Shown here one piece after another: positions 1 to 8,600 of a DNA stretch of 64,000 nt; position 1 is the first letter of the stretch; the number at the start of each line of letters is the position of its first letter. Both the position numbers and the translations under genes were made by a program. The stretch comes from Nocardia africana NBRC 100379. Lineage in GTDB: Bacteria; Actinomycetota; Actinomycetes; Mycobacteriales; Mycobacteriaceae. Below the pieces are notes generated by a model. The model was not told the origin of the DNA, did no database searches, and saw only the letters and a list, made by a program, of their open reading frames with translations. The stretch spans positions 1-64,000 of the forward strand of contig NZ_BDAV01000024.1 in the NCBI RefSeq assembly GCF_001612635.1, read 5' to 3'.

Positions 1-417
1 CCAGCAATCTCGTGGGAATCTTCCCGGTCGATCGGTTGGGCAACTTTTACAGCTTAGCTCAGCCAGAAGTTCCCGACCAAATCGGGGTCCCTCTTACCGA
101 ACCAGTGTGATTGTCAGGCGCTCCTCGTCCGACCTCGTTGTCCCGGGCCTCTCGGCTCCGGGTCGGTGTCCGTGTCGCTCTGACCTGGAATAAGTTACGT
201 GCCAACCGCATTCGAAGTCAAATCGCCTGGTCATCCGGCCTAACGACGCACATCGGATGCGTTCGCAACACCATTCACAACATCGGTGCGCGGCGAGAAA
301 TTCCGGCCGCCGGCCGAAGCCGGCCCCGAAATGCCGAAAGCCGGCCCGCCGTGGGTGCGGGGCCGGCTTCCGTTCGCAATTCGTGCGCGTCGGGATACGC
401 GGGATTCCGGCTGCGGG
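1..417. other. Left-edge intergenic stretch
   Basis: No convincing gene is seen on either strand. Open frames here have random-looking arginine/serine-rich translations and no ribosome binding site. The only structured element is the hairpin at 338-369 downstream of the DUF4189 gene. A gene ending just outside the window cannot be excluded. Confidence 0.6.
338..369 (-). terminator. Hairpin terminator after the DUF4189 gene
   Basis: AAGCCGGCCC (338-347) pairs perfectly with GGGCCGGCTT (360-369) across a 12-base loop. On the minus strand it lies about 50 bases past the DUF4189 stop codon. Only three T residues follow, so it would be a stem-dominated terminator, common in high-GC actinobacteria. 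Confidence 0.55.
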
Positions 418-855
418 TCAGCCGTTGCAGCGGGAGACGGAAACGACCGCGGGGCCGGAACCGTCCGAGCTCAGGGTCGGGGGATGTCCGGGACCGAGAG
501 CGGCGATCGCGTTGCGCTCGGCGTCCTGGAGGGTGGCTCCGGTACCACCGGTGTGGATGTCGTCGCGCCGGGCGATGGCACCACACCCGTCGACGAAGCG
601 CACGATGGTCGCGCAACCCCGCTCGCCGTGCGAGGAGCACTGCTCCATGGCGCCCGCGTCGGCCGTCGCCTGGTCGGGTGCGTTGAGCGCGATCCCGATG
701 GACCAGCCGTCGTCGTCCGCGGCGGAGATGGCCATCGCGCCGTAGTAGTGGCCGTCCGGTCCGCGCTCCGCGGCGGCCGAACCGGTTCCGGCGACGACGA
801 ACACAGCCGCGGAAGCCGCAACGAAACTCAGGGCAAGCTTGCCCGTTGAGAACAT
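418..855 (-). CDS. Secreted DUF4189 domain protein
   Basis: The 145-residue product starts at an ATG preceded by a purine-rich stretch (GGGGAAAGAG). Residues 1-29 form a signal peptide: a short basic start, a hydrophobic run rich in Ala and Val, and an Ala-x-Ala-like cleavage region. The rest matches the DUF4189 pattern: a YYGAMAIS segment near residue 37, a central Gly/Ala-rich region and four cysteines that could form two disulfides outside the membrane. DUF4189 proteins are common in Nocardia and mycobacteria and have no assigned enzymatic role. It is monocistronic and lies downstream of groEL2 on the same strand, with a hairpin between them. Confidence 0.85.
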   Translation of the reverse strand: MFSTGKLALSFVAASAAVFVVAGTGSAAAERGPDGHYYGAMAISAADDDGWSIGIALNAPDQATADAGAMEQCSSHGERGCATIVRFVDGCGAIARRDDIHTGGTGATLQDAERNAIAALGPGHPPTLSSDGSGPAVVSVSRCNG

Positions 856-1063
856 GTCTCTTTCCCCTATCGAAGGCTTCCGGTTGAAGCCAACCGAAAA
901 GAATGCGTTTTACAACTGACGTTGTCCAGGCCGGGCGCTTCGAAAGCCCTTGCAGGACGGCAAGTTAGGGGAAATATGACCGAAAGTCGCCAGACTCGGC
1001 GGGTTCGGCAGCTCCGCGTTCGATCCGCGTGCCGTCCGGATGTCCGGCACGTGCGCCGAAACG

Positions 1064-1101
1064 CCGGTAGCCGGCCCGCCCGAAGGCGGACCGGCTACCG
1101 G
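1064..1101 (-). terminator. Terminator of groEL2
   Basis: A long stem: CCGGTAGCCGG (1064-1074) pairs with CCGGCTACCGG (1091-1101), and an inner CCGCC/GGCGG stem closes on a CGAA tetraloop, with a single internal mismatch. It begins 28 bases past the groEL2 stop codon on the minus strand and is followed by CGTTTCGG. Confidence 0.7.
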
Positions 1102-1129
1102 TTCGAAAGGTGTTGCCTGGAGGCTGAAC

Positions 1130-2821
<1,692 letters not shown>

Positions 2822-2893
2822 TTACGCTGGCCAGGTACGGTGCCCGCGACGGACGACCGAGGGTGTCTGGGAACCCGGTCTCACCTGCCCGAC

Positions 2894-2920
2894 CTAGCAC
2901 TCACTGGTCGAGAGTGCCAG
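2894..2920 (-). promoter_or_regulatory. CIRCE operator, proximal copy
   Basis: CTAGCACTC (2894-2902), nine bases, GAGTGCCAG (2912-2920). The known CIRCE consensus is TTAGCACTC-N9-GAGTGCTAA, the HrcA binding site. The copy lies about 140 bases upstream of the groEL2 start codon. Confidence 0.93.
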
Positions 2921-2927
2921 GACCTTT

Positions 2928-2954
2928 TTAGCACTCGAGGGTACTGAGTGCAAG
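2928..2954 (-). promoter_or_regulatory. CIRCE operator, distal copy
   Basis: TTAGCACTC (2928-2936), nine bases, GAGTGCAAG (2946-2954). The left half matches the CIRCE consensus exactly. It is 34 bases from the first copy centre to centre, so two HrcA dimers could bind side by side over the groEL2 promoter. Confidence 0.93.
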
Positions 2955-3027
2955 GTTACGGATCCGATGGCCGCCTCGTTCGTAATCGGCGATATCCGCT
3001 GCACGGTGCGATATCGGCCGGACACGC

Positions 3028-3321
3028 TCACGTATCGTCGGTGACCCGCAGCGCCAGGGCGACGAAAGCGTCGGTGCGGCGCTCCTCCGGACTGCGCGGT
3101 TCGCCGCGTTCCACGGTCACCTGCTCGGCATCGTGAAGCAGCAGTTCCGCCTCGATGCGCATGATCGCCCGGATGAACGGAGGCGCCACCTCGGGCGGCA
3201 GATCGCCGTTGACGATGTAGCTGCCGTCCGGGCCGTCCTCGGTTTCGACATAGGACAGCGCGCGCAGCAGGTCTGCGCGTAGTTCCCCCGCGATCAGGTC
3301 GGAATCCGATCCATCCGCCAT
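3028..3321 (-). CDS. Conserved small hypothetical protein
   Basis: This 97-residue soluble acidic protein begins MADGSDSDLIAGELRADLL. It has no signal peptide or membrane segment. Its alternating helical and acidic segments, including a motif DLPPEVAPPFIRAIMRIEAE at about residues 40-59, look like a folded protein rather than a shadow frame. No Shine-Dalgarno is obvious before the ATG. I do not recognise a domain. It sits between groEL2 (its terminator and CIRCE elements lie downstream) and the HTH-ClpN gene, in the same orientation but 216 bases from the latter, so it is probably a separate transcript. Confidence 0.6.
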   Translation of the reverse strand: MADGSDSDLIAGELRADLLRALSYVETEDGPDGSYIVNGDLPPEVAPPFIRAIMRIEAELLLHDAEQVTVERGEPRSPEERRTDAFVALALRVTDDT

Positions 3322-3537
3322 AGCAATATCGTATCCGGACCACCGATCACCTCATCAGCCCCACAACTGCACAGCCGTATCGGCGCGTGCTCCCATATGC
3401 CGTGGCCACCCCGGAAATCGGTGCACGGCCTGGGCGGATTCGGAGGCCGACGAAGCGGCCACGACCCGGCGAGTCGCCCCTGGCCGGATGCCGCGACGAC
3501 GACCGGCGTGCCGAATGCGTGCGCCGGCGAGCATCGA

Positions 3538-4269
3538 TCAGGCAATCGGCGGGGCGGGCGGATTCGGCGGCATGAACTGGGCGAGCTGGGCGACGAGATC
3601 GCGTTCGATATCCGCCTTGGTCAAACCGAGCCCCGACAGCACGCCACGTCCGTCCTCCTGCTCGAGCAGCGCGAGCAGCAGGTGCTCGGTGCCGATGTAG
3701 TTGTGGCCGAGCCGAAGTGCCTCGCGGAAGGTCAGCTCCAGCGTCTTGCGGGCGCTCGCGGTATACGGGATGAGGGCGGGGACCTCGTCCACCGCCGCCG
3801 GCAGCGCCGCCGTCGCCACCCGGCGCACCGCCTCCAGCGAGACTCCCGTGGCGACGATGGCGTGCGCTGCCAGCGCGCCCGGCTCGCTGAGCAGTCCGAG
3901 CACCAGATGTTCGGGCTGGATTTCCGCGTTGCCCGCGCGCCTGGCCTCCTCCATGGACGCCATCACCACATTGCGTGCCCGGGGCGTGAAGCGCGCGAAC
4001 CCGGCATTCGGATCCATCGCGGGATCACCCGGTTTCGGCACGAAACGCTTCTGCGCGGCTTGTTTGGAGACGCCCATGCTCTGGCCGATATCGGTCCAGG
4101 AGGCGCCCGAGCGGCGAGCCTGGTCGACGAAGTGGCCGATCAGATGATCGGCCACCTCGCTCATATGCCCGGCGACCACGACGGCGTCGGAGAGTTGCTC
4201 CAGGACGTCGTCGGGGCGGGCGCGTTTGATGCCCTCGATCAGATCGTCGAGGCGGATACGTTCCGTCAT
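3538..4269 (-). CDS. HTH and double Clp-N domain regulator
   Basis: The 243-residue protein has three visible parts. Residues 1-80 are helical and contain a helix-turn-helix-like segment at 57-76 (SWTDIGQSMGVSKQAAQKRF). Residues about 91-157 and 167-232 are two Clp-N repeats, the substrate/adaptor-binding fold at the N-terminus of ClpC and ClpB; the second contains IGTEHLLLALLEQEDG. There is no AAA+ ATPase domain, so it is not a Clp unfoldase. The tail is Pro-rich. Two perfect GTCAAC/GTTGAC palindromes lie immediately upstream, which suggests DNA binding and autoregulation (inference). It may be a transcription factor whose activity is set by Clp-type ligand or peptide binding. Confidence 0.85.
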   Translation of the reverse strand: MTERIRLDDLIEGIKRARPDDVLEQLSDAVVVAGHMSEVADHLIGHFVDQARRSGASWTDIGQSMGVSKQAAQKRFVPKPGDPAMDPNAGFARFTPRARNVVMASMEEARRAGNAEIQPEHLVLGLLSEPGALAAHAIVATGVSLEAVRRVATAALPAAVDEVPALIPYTASARKTLELTFREALRLGHNYIGTEHLLLALLEQEDGRGVLSGLGLTKADIERDLVAQLAQFMPPNPPAPPIA

Positions 4270-4271
4270 AC

Positions 4272-4288
4272 GTCAACACTAGGTTGAC
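4272..4288 (-). promoter_or_regulatory. Palindromic operator 1 of the HTH-ClpN gene
   Basis: GTCAAC (4272-4277), ACTAG, GTTGAC (4283-4288): a perfect inverted repeat ending three bases before the start codon of the HTH-ClpN gene. Its half-sites are identical to the core of the second palindrome at 4301-4317. Operator function is inferred from symmetry and position. Confidence 0.65.
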
Positions 4289-4300
4289 TCACCGCAAGCA

Positions 4301-4317
4301 GTCAACCAATGGTTGAC
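4301..4317 (-). promoter_or_regulatory. Palindromic operator 2 of the HTH-ClpN gene
   Basis: GTCAACC (4301-4307), AAT, GGTTGAC (4311-4317): a perfect inverted repeat with seven-base arms. Its centre is 29 bases (just under three helical turns) from that of operator 1. It lies between the stop codon of the upstream oxidoreductase gene and the HTH-ClpN start. Confidence 0.65.
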
Positions 4318-4323
4318 GTCAGG

Positions 4324-5418
4324 TCATGGACGCGCCTGCATCGCCGCACCGCGCACGATCATCTCCTTCACCACCGCTGCCGGGCGGCCGGTCAGCGCCC
4401 GCGGCGTCGGGGCGTCGTCGGCGCGGACGAATTGCACCACCCCGTCGCGACGCCCGAGGCTGATGCACTGCAGGACGTAGCGGAAACGCAGATCGTCCGG
4501 TTCCGCACCGCGCATCCGCGCGAGCGCCGAACGCGCGGCGTGGGATCCGGTCGGCAACGCGGTCGCACAGGCCATCCGCAATTCGCGGCCGTCCGGCCCG
4601 GTGATCGCGGCGCAATCGCCGGCGGCATAGACATGCGGGTCGGAGGTGCGCAACGTGGCATCCACCAGGACACGACCGCGCGCATCGACCGCCAGCCCGG
4701 CCCGGGCGGCCAGGTCGCTGGTGGTGAAACCCGTTGTCCACAAGACTGTTTCGGCATCGACGCGGCCACCGCCGGCGAGCCGTACGCCGTCCGCCGCGAC
4801 CTCCACGACCTTGGCGCCGGCGTGCACCTCGACACCGAGCCGCTCCAGGGTGGCGGCGATATGCCGCTGTGCGCGGTCGGAGAGCCAGTAGCCCGGCTGC
4901 TCGGAACTCACCAGCGCCACCGACAGTTCCGGATGCGATTCGGCGAGTTCGGCCGCGGTCTCGATGCCGGTCGCACCGCCGCCGACCACCGCGACGCGGC
5001 CGTGCAGCGGCGGCAGCGCGGCGATGTCCTCCGGTGTCGCGACCGGATGAGCGTGATCCCGGACGCCCGCGACGCTGTCGGTATCCGCGGCGCTGCCGAG
5101 GGTGTACACCAGCGTGTCGTACCCCAGCACCGAACCGTCGGACAGCGAAACCTCCTGTGCCGCGGTATCTATCGCGGTGACCCAGCCGCGGACGAAGTGG
5201 GCGCCCTTGCGTTCCAGCATTGTCCGCAGATCCCGGCGCGCGATCGTCTGCCCGGCGGCGAGCTGATGCAGCCGCACTCGCTCGACCATTTCCGCCCGGC
5301 TGTCCACGACCGTGATCTGCGCGCCGCGGGACTTGCAGAGCCTGCCCGCCGCGGCCAGGCCGGCGTAGCCGGCGCCCAGCACGAGGATTCGGTGGGATGC
5401 GGTGTGATGTGCACTCAT
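4324..5418 (-). CDS. FAD/NAD(P)-dependent oxidoreductase, NDH-2-like (ECF41 partner)
   Basis: The 364-residue flavoprotein has two dinucleotide-binding motifs: GAGYAGLAAAG near residue 15 for FAD and VVGGGATGIETAAELAE in the middle for NAD(P)H. A terminal VYAAGDCAAI segment contacts FAD. This is the architecture of type II NADH dehydrogenases and related pyridine nucleotide-disulfide oxidoreductases, without a redox CxxC. I chose the ATG with AAGGAG seven bases upstream; a frame extending 20 codons further has no such site. It lies 79 bases downstream of an ECF41-type sigma factor gene on the same strand. ECF41 genes are typically linked to a carboxymuconolactone decarboxylase, oxidoreductase or epimerase (COE) gene, and this is the oxidoreductase version. 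Confidence 0.85.
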   Translation of the reverse strand: MSAHHTASHRILVLGAGYAGLAAAGRLCKSRGAQITVVDSRAEMVERVRLHQLAAGQTIARRDLRTMLERKGAHFVRGWVTAIDTAAQEVSLSDGSVLGYDTLVYTLGSAADTDSVAGVRDHAHPVATPEDIAALPPLHGRVAVVGGGATGIETAAELAESHPELSVALVSSEQPGYWLSDRAQRHIAATLERLGVEVHAGAKVVEVAADGVRLAGGGRVDAETVLWTTGFTTSDLAARAGLAVDARGRVLVDATLRTSDPHVYAAGDCAAITGPDGRELRMACATALPTGSHAARSALARMRGAEPDDLRFRYVLQCISLGRRDGVVQFVRADDAPTPRALTGRPAAVVKEMIVRGAAMQARP

Positions 5419-5450
5419 GGGTGACTCCTTCTCGAGGCCGACACCCTTCA

Positions 5451-5477
5451 GACCGGACAGCTTGCCGATCCCTGACA
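5451..5477 (-). promoter_or_regulatory. Candidate ECF41-type promoter before the oxidoreductase
   Basis: On the minus strand TGTCAGG (5471-5477) is followed after 16 bases by GGTC (5451-5454). The ECF41 promoter is known as roughly TGTCACA and CGTC at this spacing. Five of seven and three of four bases agree, and the position, about 33 bases before the start codon, fits. It is a weak match and is offered as a candidate. Confidence 0.35.
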
Positions 5478-5497
5478 ACCAACGATTGTGTTCCGCG

Positions 5498-6406
5498 TCA
5501 CCAAACCAGGCGGTCGGCGTCCACCGGGGCCGGGAAGCGGCCGAAGTATGCGAGTTTGTCGGGATTCACCAGGATCCGGATCGCCGAGATCCGCTCGTCG
5601 ACCACATCGGCCGCACCGATCAACAGCGGGGCGCCGTCGACCCGGGCCACGGCGGCCGGTGCACCGTTGACTTCCTCGATGCTCAGTTCGAGATTGTCGA
5701 CCTCGCGGTGGAACAGACCGGCCAGATAGCGCGCCACCCGGGCCGCTCCGACCACGGGCCGGCGGGCCGCGCTCATCTTGCCGCCACCGTCGGCGACCGA
5801 CACGATATCGGCGGTGAACATCTGCTCCAGGGCCGCGACATCGCCGGCCCGGGCGGCCACCAGGAAGCGCTGGAACAGTTCCCGGGCTCGGGCGGGTTCG
5901 GCGTCGAACCGGGTGTGTTCGCTGCGGACGTGCATGCGGGCACGGCGGTAGAGCTGCTGCGAATTCGCCTCCGTCAACTCGAGCATGCCGGCGATCTCGC
6001 GGTGGGTGTACCCGAAGGCCTCGCGCATGACGAAAACGGCGCGTTCAGCGGGTGACAACCGTTCCAGCAGCGTCAGCATCGCCAGCGAGACGAGTTCGCG
6101 TTGTTCCGCGGATTCCATCGGACCGAGTTCACCACCGCCGGTCGGCACCGGTTCCGGCAGCCAGGGGCCGACATAGGTTTCGCGACGGGTGCGCGCCGAC
6201 TCCAGCCAGCTGCGGCACAGATTCACCACGACCGTGGTCAGCCAGGCCTCCGGGGACCGGATCTCGGCGCGCTCGGTGGCCTCCCAGCGCAGATAGGTCT
6301 CCTGGACGGCGTCCTCGGCCTCGCTCGCCGAGCCGAGCATGCGATAGGCGATCGCGAACAGGCGGGAACGATGGCGTTGGAATTCGGCCAGACCCGTGTC
6401 GTCCAT
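5498..6406 (-). CDS. ECF41-family RNA polymerase sigma factor (SigJ-like)
   Basis: The 302-residue protein has a sigma-70 region 2 (about 10-75), region 4 (about 110-165, with the HTH around YTHREIAGMLELTEANSQQL) and a SnoaL-like C-terminal domain (about 175-295). Three ECF41 signatures are present: WLPEP at 82-86 in the linker, DGGGK at 206-210 and NPDKL at 281-285. In ECF41 factors the C-terminal domain replaces an anti-sigma factor and tunes activity. No anti-sigma gene is nearby. The next gene downstream is the FAD oxidoreductase expected for this group, and a possible self-type promoter lies between them. Confidence 0.93.
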   Translation of the reverse strand: MDDTGLAEFQRHRSRLFAIAYRMLGSASEAEDAVQETYLRWEATERAEIRSPEAWLTTVVVNLCRSWLESARTRRETYVGPWLPEPVPTGGGELGPMESAEQRELVSLAMLTLLERLSPAERAVFVMREAFGYTHREIAGMLELTEANSQQLYRRARMHVRSEHTRFDAEPARARELFQRFLVAARAGDVAALEQMFTADIVSVADGGGKMSAARRPVVGAARVARYLAGLFHREVDNLELSIEEVNGAPAAVARVDGAPLLIGAADVVDERISAIRILVNPDKLAYFGRFPAPVDADRLVW

Positions 6407-6497
6407 CCGCTCCGCCCTCCAGTGCCGGCCCGGTGATCGAGGGCGAGATTACTCGCCGGCTGCGGCACAGCACGTGCCGATCTCGTATGGACGGCTG

Positions 6498-6518
6498 AAA
6501 AGCCCGGCACAGCCGGGC
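6498..6518 (-). terminator. Intrinsic terminator after the lipoprotein gene
   Basis: GCCCGGC (6502-6508) and GCCGGGC (6512-6518) form a perfect seven-base stem with a three-base loop. Read on the minus strand it is followed by TTTT (6498-6501). It lies just past the stop codon of the lipoprotein gene and is the best classical rho-independent terminator in the window. Confidence 0.8.
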
Positions 6519-6525
6519 CCGGGTG

Positions 6526-6951
6526 CTATTGCGTGACTATCCCGATGGCGACCGCGACGGGCTTGCCGGCCTCACTCTTGGACAGGCACACCAGTTTCGC
6601 CGTCCCCAGCGCCACATTCGGGCTGCCGTCGAACTTCGAGCCGGGGTTCTCCGCCAAAATGCGGTCCATCAGCGACTTTTCACCCTCGATATCGAGCTTG
6701 CGGAACTCGTCGCAGGTGGTCTGTGAGGCCGGGCCCAGTCCGGAGTTCTCCGGATGCGCGGTGGGGGCGGGCGTCTCGGTGGGCGTCGCCGGGGCGGTGG
6801 ACGACGCGGGGACCCCGGCCGAGGTCGCCACGGCCGAGCCGTTTCGGCGCAGGCCGTTGGCATCGGTGGACGAATGGTCGTCGCCACCGCAGCCTGTGAG
6901 GCCGATCGTCAGTGCGCCCAGCGCGACGGCCGTCACGGTCAGTCGTTTCAT
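6526..6951 (-). CDS. Small secreted lipoprotein, function unknown
   Basis: The 141-residue protein starts MKRLTVTAVALGALTIGLTGC. The LTGC lipobox at residues 18-21 predicts processing by signal peptidase II and lipid attachment at the cysteine. A Ser/Thr/Pro/Ala-rich linker follows, then a C-terminal domain of about 75 residues with two cysteines (in TTCDEFRKLDIEGEK and LVCLSKSEAG), probably disulfide-bonded. The start is the ATG that gives a proper signal peptide; a frame opening 31 codons earlier would bury it. I recognise no enzymatic motif. It has its own terminator and is separated from the sensor kinase gene upstream. Confidence 0.82.
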   Translation of the reverse strand: MKRLTVTAVALGALTIGLTGCGGDDHSSTDANGLRRNGSAVATSAGVPASSTAPATPTETPAPTAHPENSGLGPASQTTCDEFRKLDIEGEKSLMDRILAENPGSKFDGSPNVALGTAKLVCLSKSEAGKPVAVAIGIVTQ

Positions 6952-7097
6952 CTCGTGCGTAACCCCCGAGTGGTCCGGCAACGCCGAATCTCCTCCGGCG
7001 CGCGCCGGATGCCTCCGGCGCGGCTCGCAGCGTACCGGCCACATCGGCCCTTGAAAACCCCGGCCTCGCGGTGGAAACCGGATGAGATTGCGACCCT

Positions 7098-8591
7098 TTA
7101 CGTTTCGGTCGCAGCGGCGGCCGATCCCCGCGCGGAGGCCGCCTCCAGCGGCAATCGCACGACGAATCGGGTGTCGCCCGGGGTGGACTCGACCCGGATA
7201 TCACCGCCGTGTTTGTTCACCACGATGCGGAACGAGATGTCGAGGCCGAGTCCGGTGCCCTCACCGACCGGTTTCGTGGTGAAGAAGGGCTCGAAGATCC
7301 GATCCCGCAATTCCTCCGGCACGCCCGGACCGGTATCACCGATTTCCACTGCGGCACAGTCGTTTTCCCGATAGGTACGAACCGTCAGCGTACCGGACCC
7401 GTTCATCGCCGCCACCGCGTTGTCGATCAGATTCGTCCACACCTGATTCAATTCCGCTGCGTAGCAAGGAACCTCGGGCAGCGCGCGGTCGTACTCCTTG
7501 ACCACGGAGATATCGTCACCGATCTTGCGGGCCAGCATCACCAGCGTGCTGTCGAGCAGTTCGTGGATGTCGACCACCTGGAACGGAGCGCGGTCCATCT
7601 GCGAATACTGTTTGGCCGCATGGACGAGCGAGGAGATGCGCCCGGTCGAATCGGTGATCTCGTTCATCAGCAATTCGGTTTCGACGGTGTAGTTCAGCCA
7701 GCGGATCGCACCCTCGAACACTCCGTCGTCACAGTGTTCGAGCGTGCCCGCGACCTTCTCCAGCCAGTCGATGTCGAAGCCGGCCTGGACGAAATTCGGG
7801 GCCAGATCCCATCCGTTGGCGATGCCGTGATCGGCCAGCCAGTCGCCGAGTTCGTCCTCGCGGTCGGCGGCCTCCATCGCGGTGAGGGTGGGGGCCTTGG
7901 CCACCTGGGTGGCGGCCTCCTCCTGGAGCTGCACGAGTGCCTCGAGCGCGGCGGAGTCGAACTTGCCGTGCGCCATCATCTTCAGCTTGTGCCGCATACC
8001 GGCGACCCGATCCCGCAGCGAGGAGGTGGCCCGCACCGCTGCCGCCGCCGGATTGTTCAGCTCGTGGGTGAGACCGGCCGACAGCGAACCCAGCGCCAGC
8101 AGTCGTTCCCGCCGGCCGATGATCTCGTTGGTATTGCGGTTGCCGAAGAACACGCCCTCCAGCAGATGCAGGGCCATGGGGAACCATTCCTGCATCATCC
8201 GCGCGAAGGTTTCCGCGTCCAGGACGAAGAATTTCGACGGTTTCGTCACCGTCAGCGAGCCGGTGTAGTTGCGGTCGGCCCGCTCACCCATATACGCCGT
8301 CCACGCGCCCGCGTACGAGCCGCGGTGGTCGGTGCGGACGAGTTCGAGATCCTCGCCGGCCGACAGCTTCGAGAGCACGACCTCACCGTCCATCAGGACG
8401 TAGAAGCAGGTCGCGGGTTCGCCCTCGCGGTAGACCGGGCCCGGCTCGAAGTATTCGACCCGCCCCTCGCGGCAGAGCCAGGCGAGTTGCTCGTCGTCGA
8501 GCTTCTCGAACAGGAACAGGGTGCGCAATTCCGCGGGATCGCACAGAGTCCGGGAGCCGGTGACGGTACGGTTTTCGCCGCTGTCGCTCAC
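7098..8591 (-). CDS. Sensor histidine kinase with cyclic-nucleotide-binding domain
   Basis: The 497-residue soluble protein has a cyclic-nucleotide-binding (CRP-like) beta-roll at about 25-140. A dimerisation/phosphoacceptor helix follows, with His176 in SAGLTHELNNPA. The C-terminal HATPase domain shows the N box (LNQVWTNLIDNAVAAM), the GDTGPGVP G1 box and GTGLGL. No membrane segment is present, so the signal is cytoplasmic. Translation starts at GTG behind AGGAGG. The gene is 9 bases downstream of the receiver/reductase fusion and forms one operon with it, which makes that receiver the likely phosphorylation target. A cyclic nucleotide or related ligand may set kinase activity; a class III cyclase gene lies about 50 kb away in the window. 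Confidence 0.92.
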   Translation of the reverse strand: MSDSGENRTVTGSRTLCDPAELRTLFLFEKLDDEQLAWLCREGRVEYFEPGPVYREGEPATCFYVLMDGEVVLSKLSAGEDLELVRTDHRGSYAGAWTAYMGERADRNYTGSLTVTKPSKFFVLDAETFARMMQEWFPMALHLLEGVFFGNRNTNEIIGRRERLLALGSLSAGLTHELNNPAAAAVRATSSLRDRVAGMRHKLKMMAHGKFDSAALEALVQLQEEAATQVAKAPTLTAMEAADREDELGDWLADHGIANGWDLAPNFVQAGFDIDWLEKVAGTLEHCDDGVFEGAIRWLNYTVETELLMNEITDSTGRISSLVHAAKQYSQMDRAPFQVVDIHELLDSTLVMLARKIGDDISVVKEYDRALPEVPCYAAELNQVWTNLIDNAVAAMNGSGTLTVRTYRENDCAAVEIGDTGPGVPEELRDRIFEPFFTTKPVGEGTGLGLDISFRIVVNKHGGDIRVESTPGDTRFVVRLPLEAASARGSAAAATET

Positions 8592-8600
8592 GTGCGCCTC

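Noticed and set aside
34-110. A possible tRNA or short gene at the left edge
   Set aside because: No cloverleaf can be folded and no supported reading frame exists; the region is merely less GC-rich.
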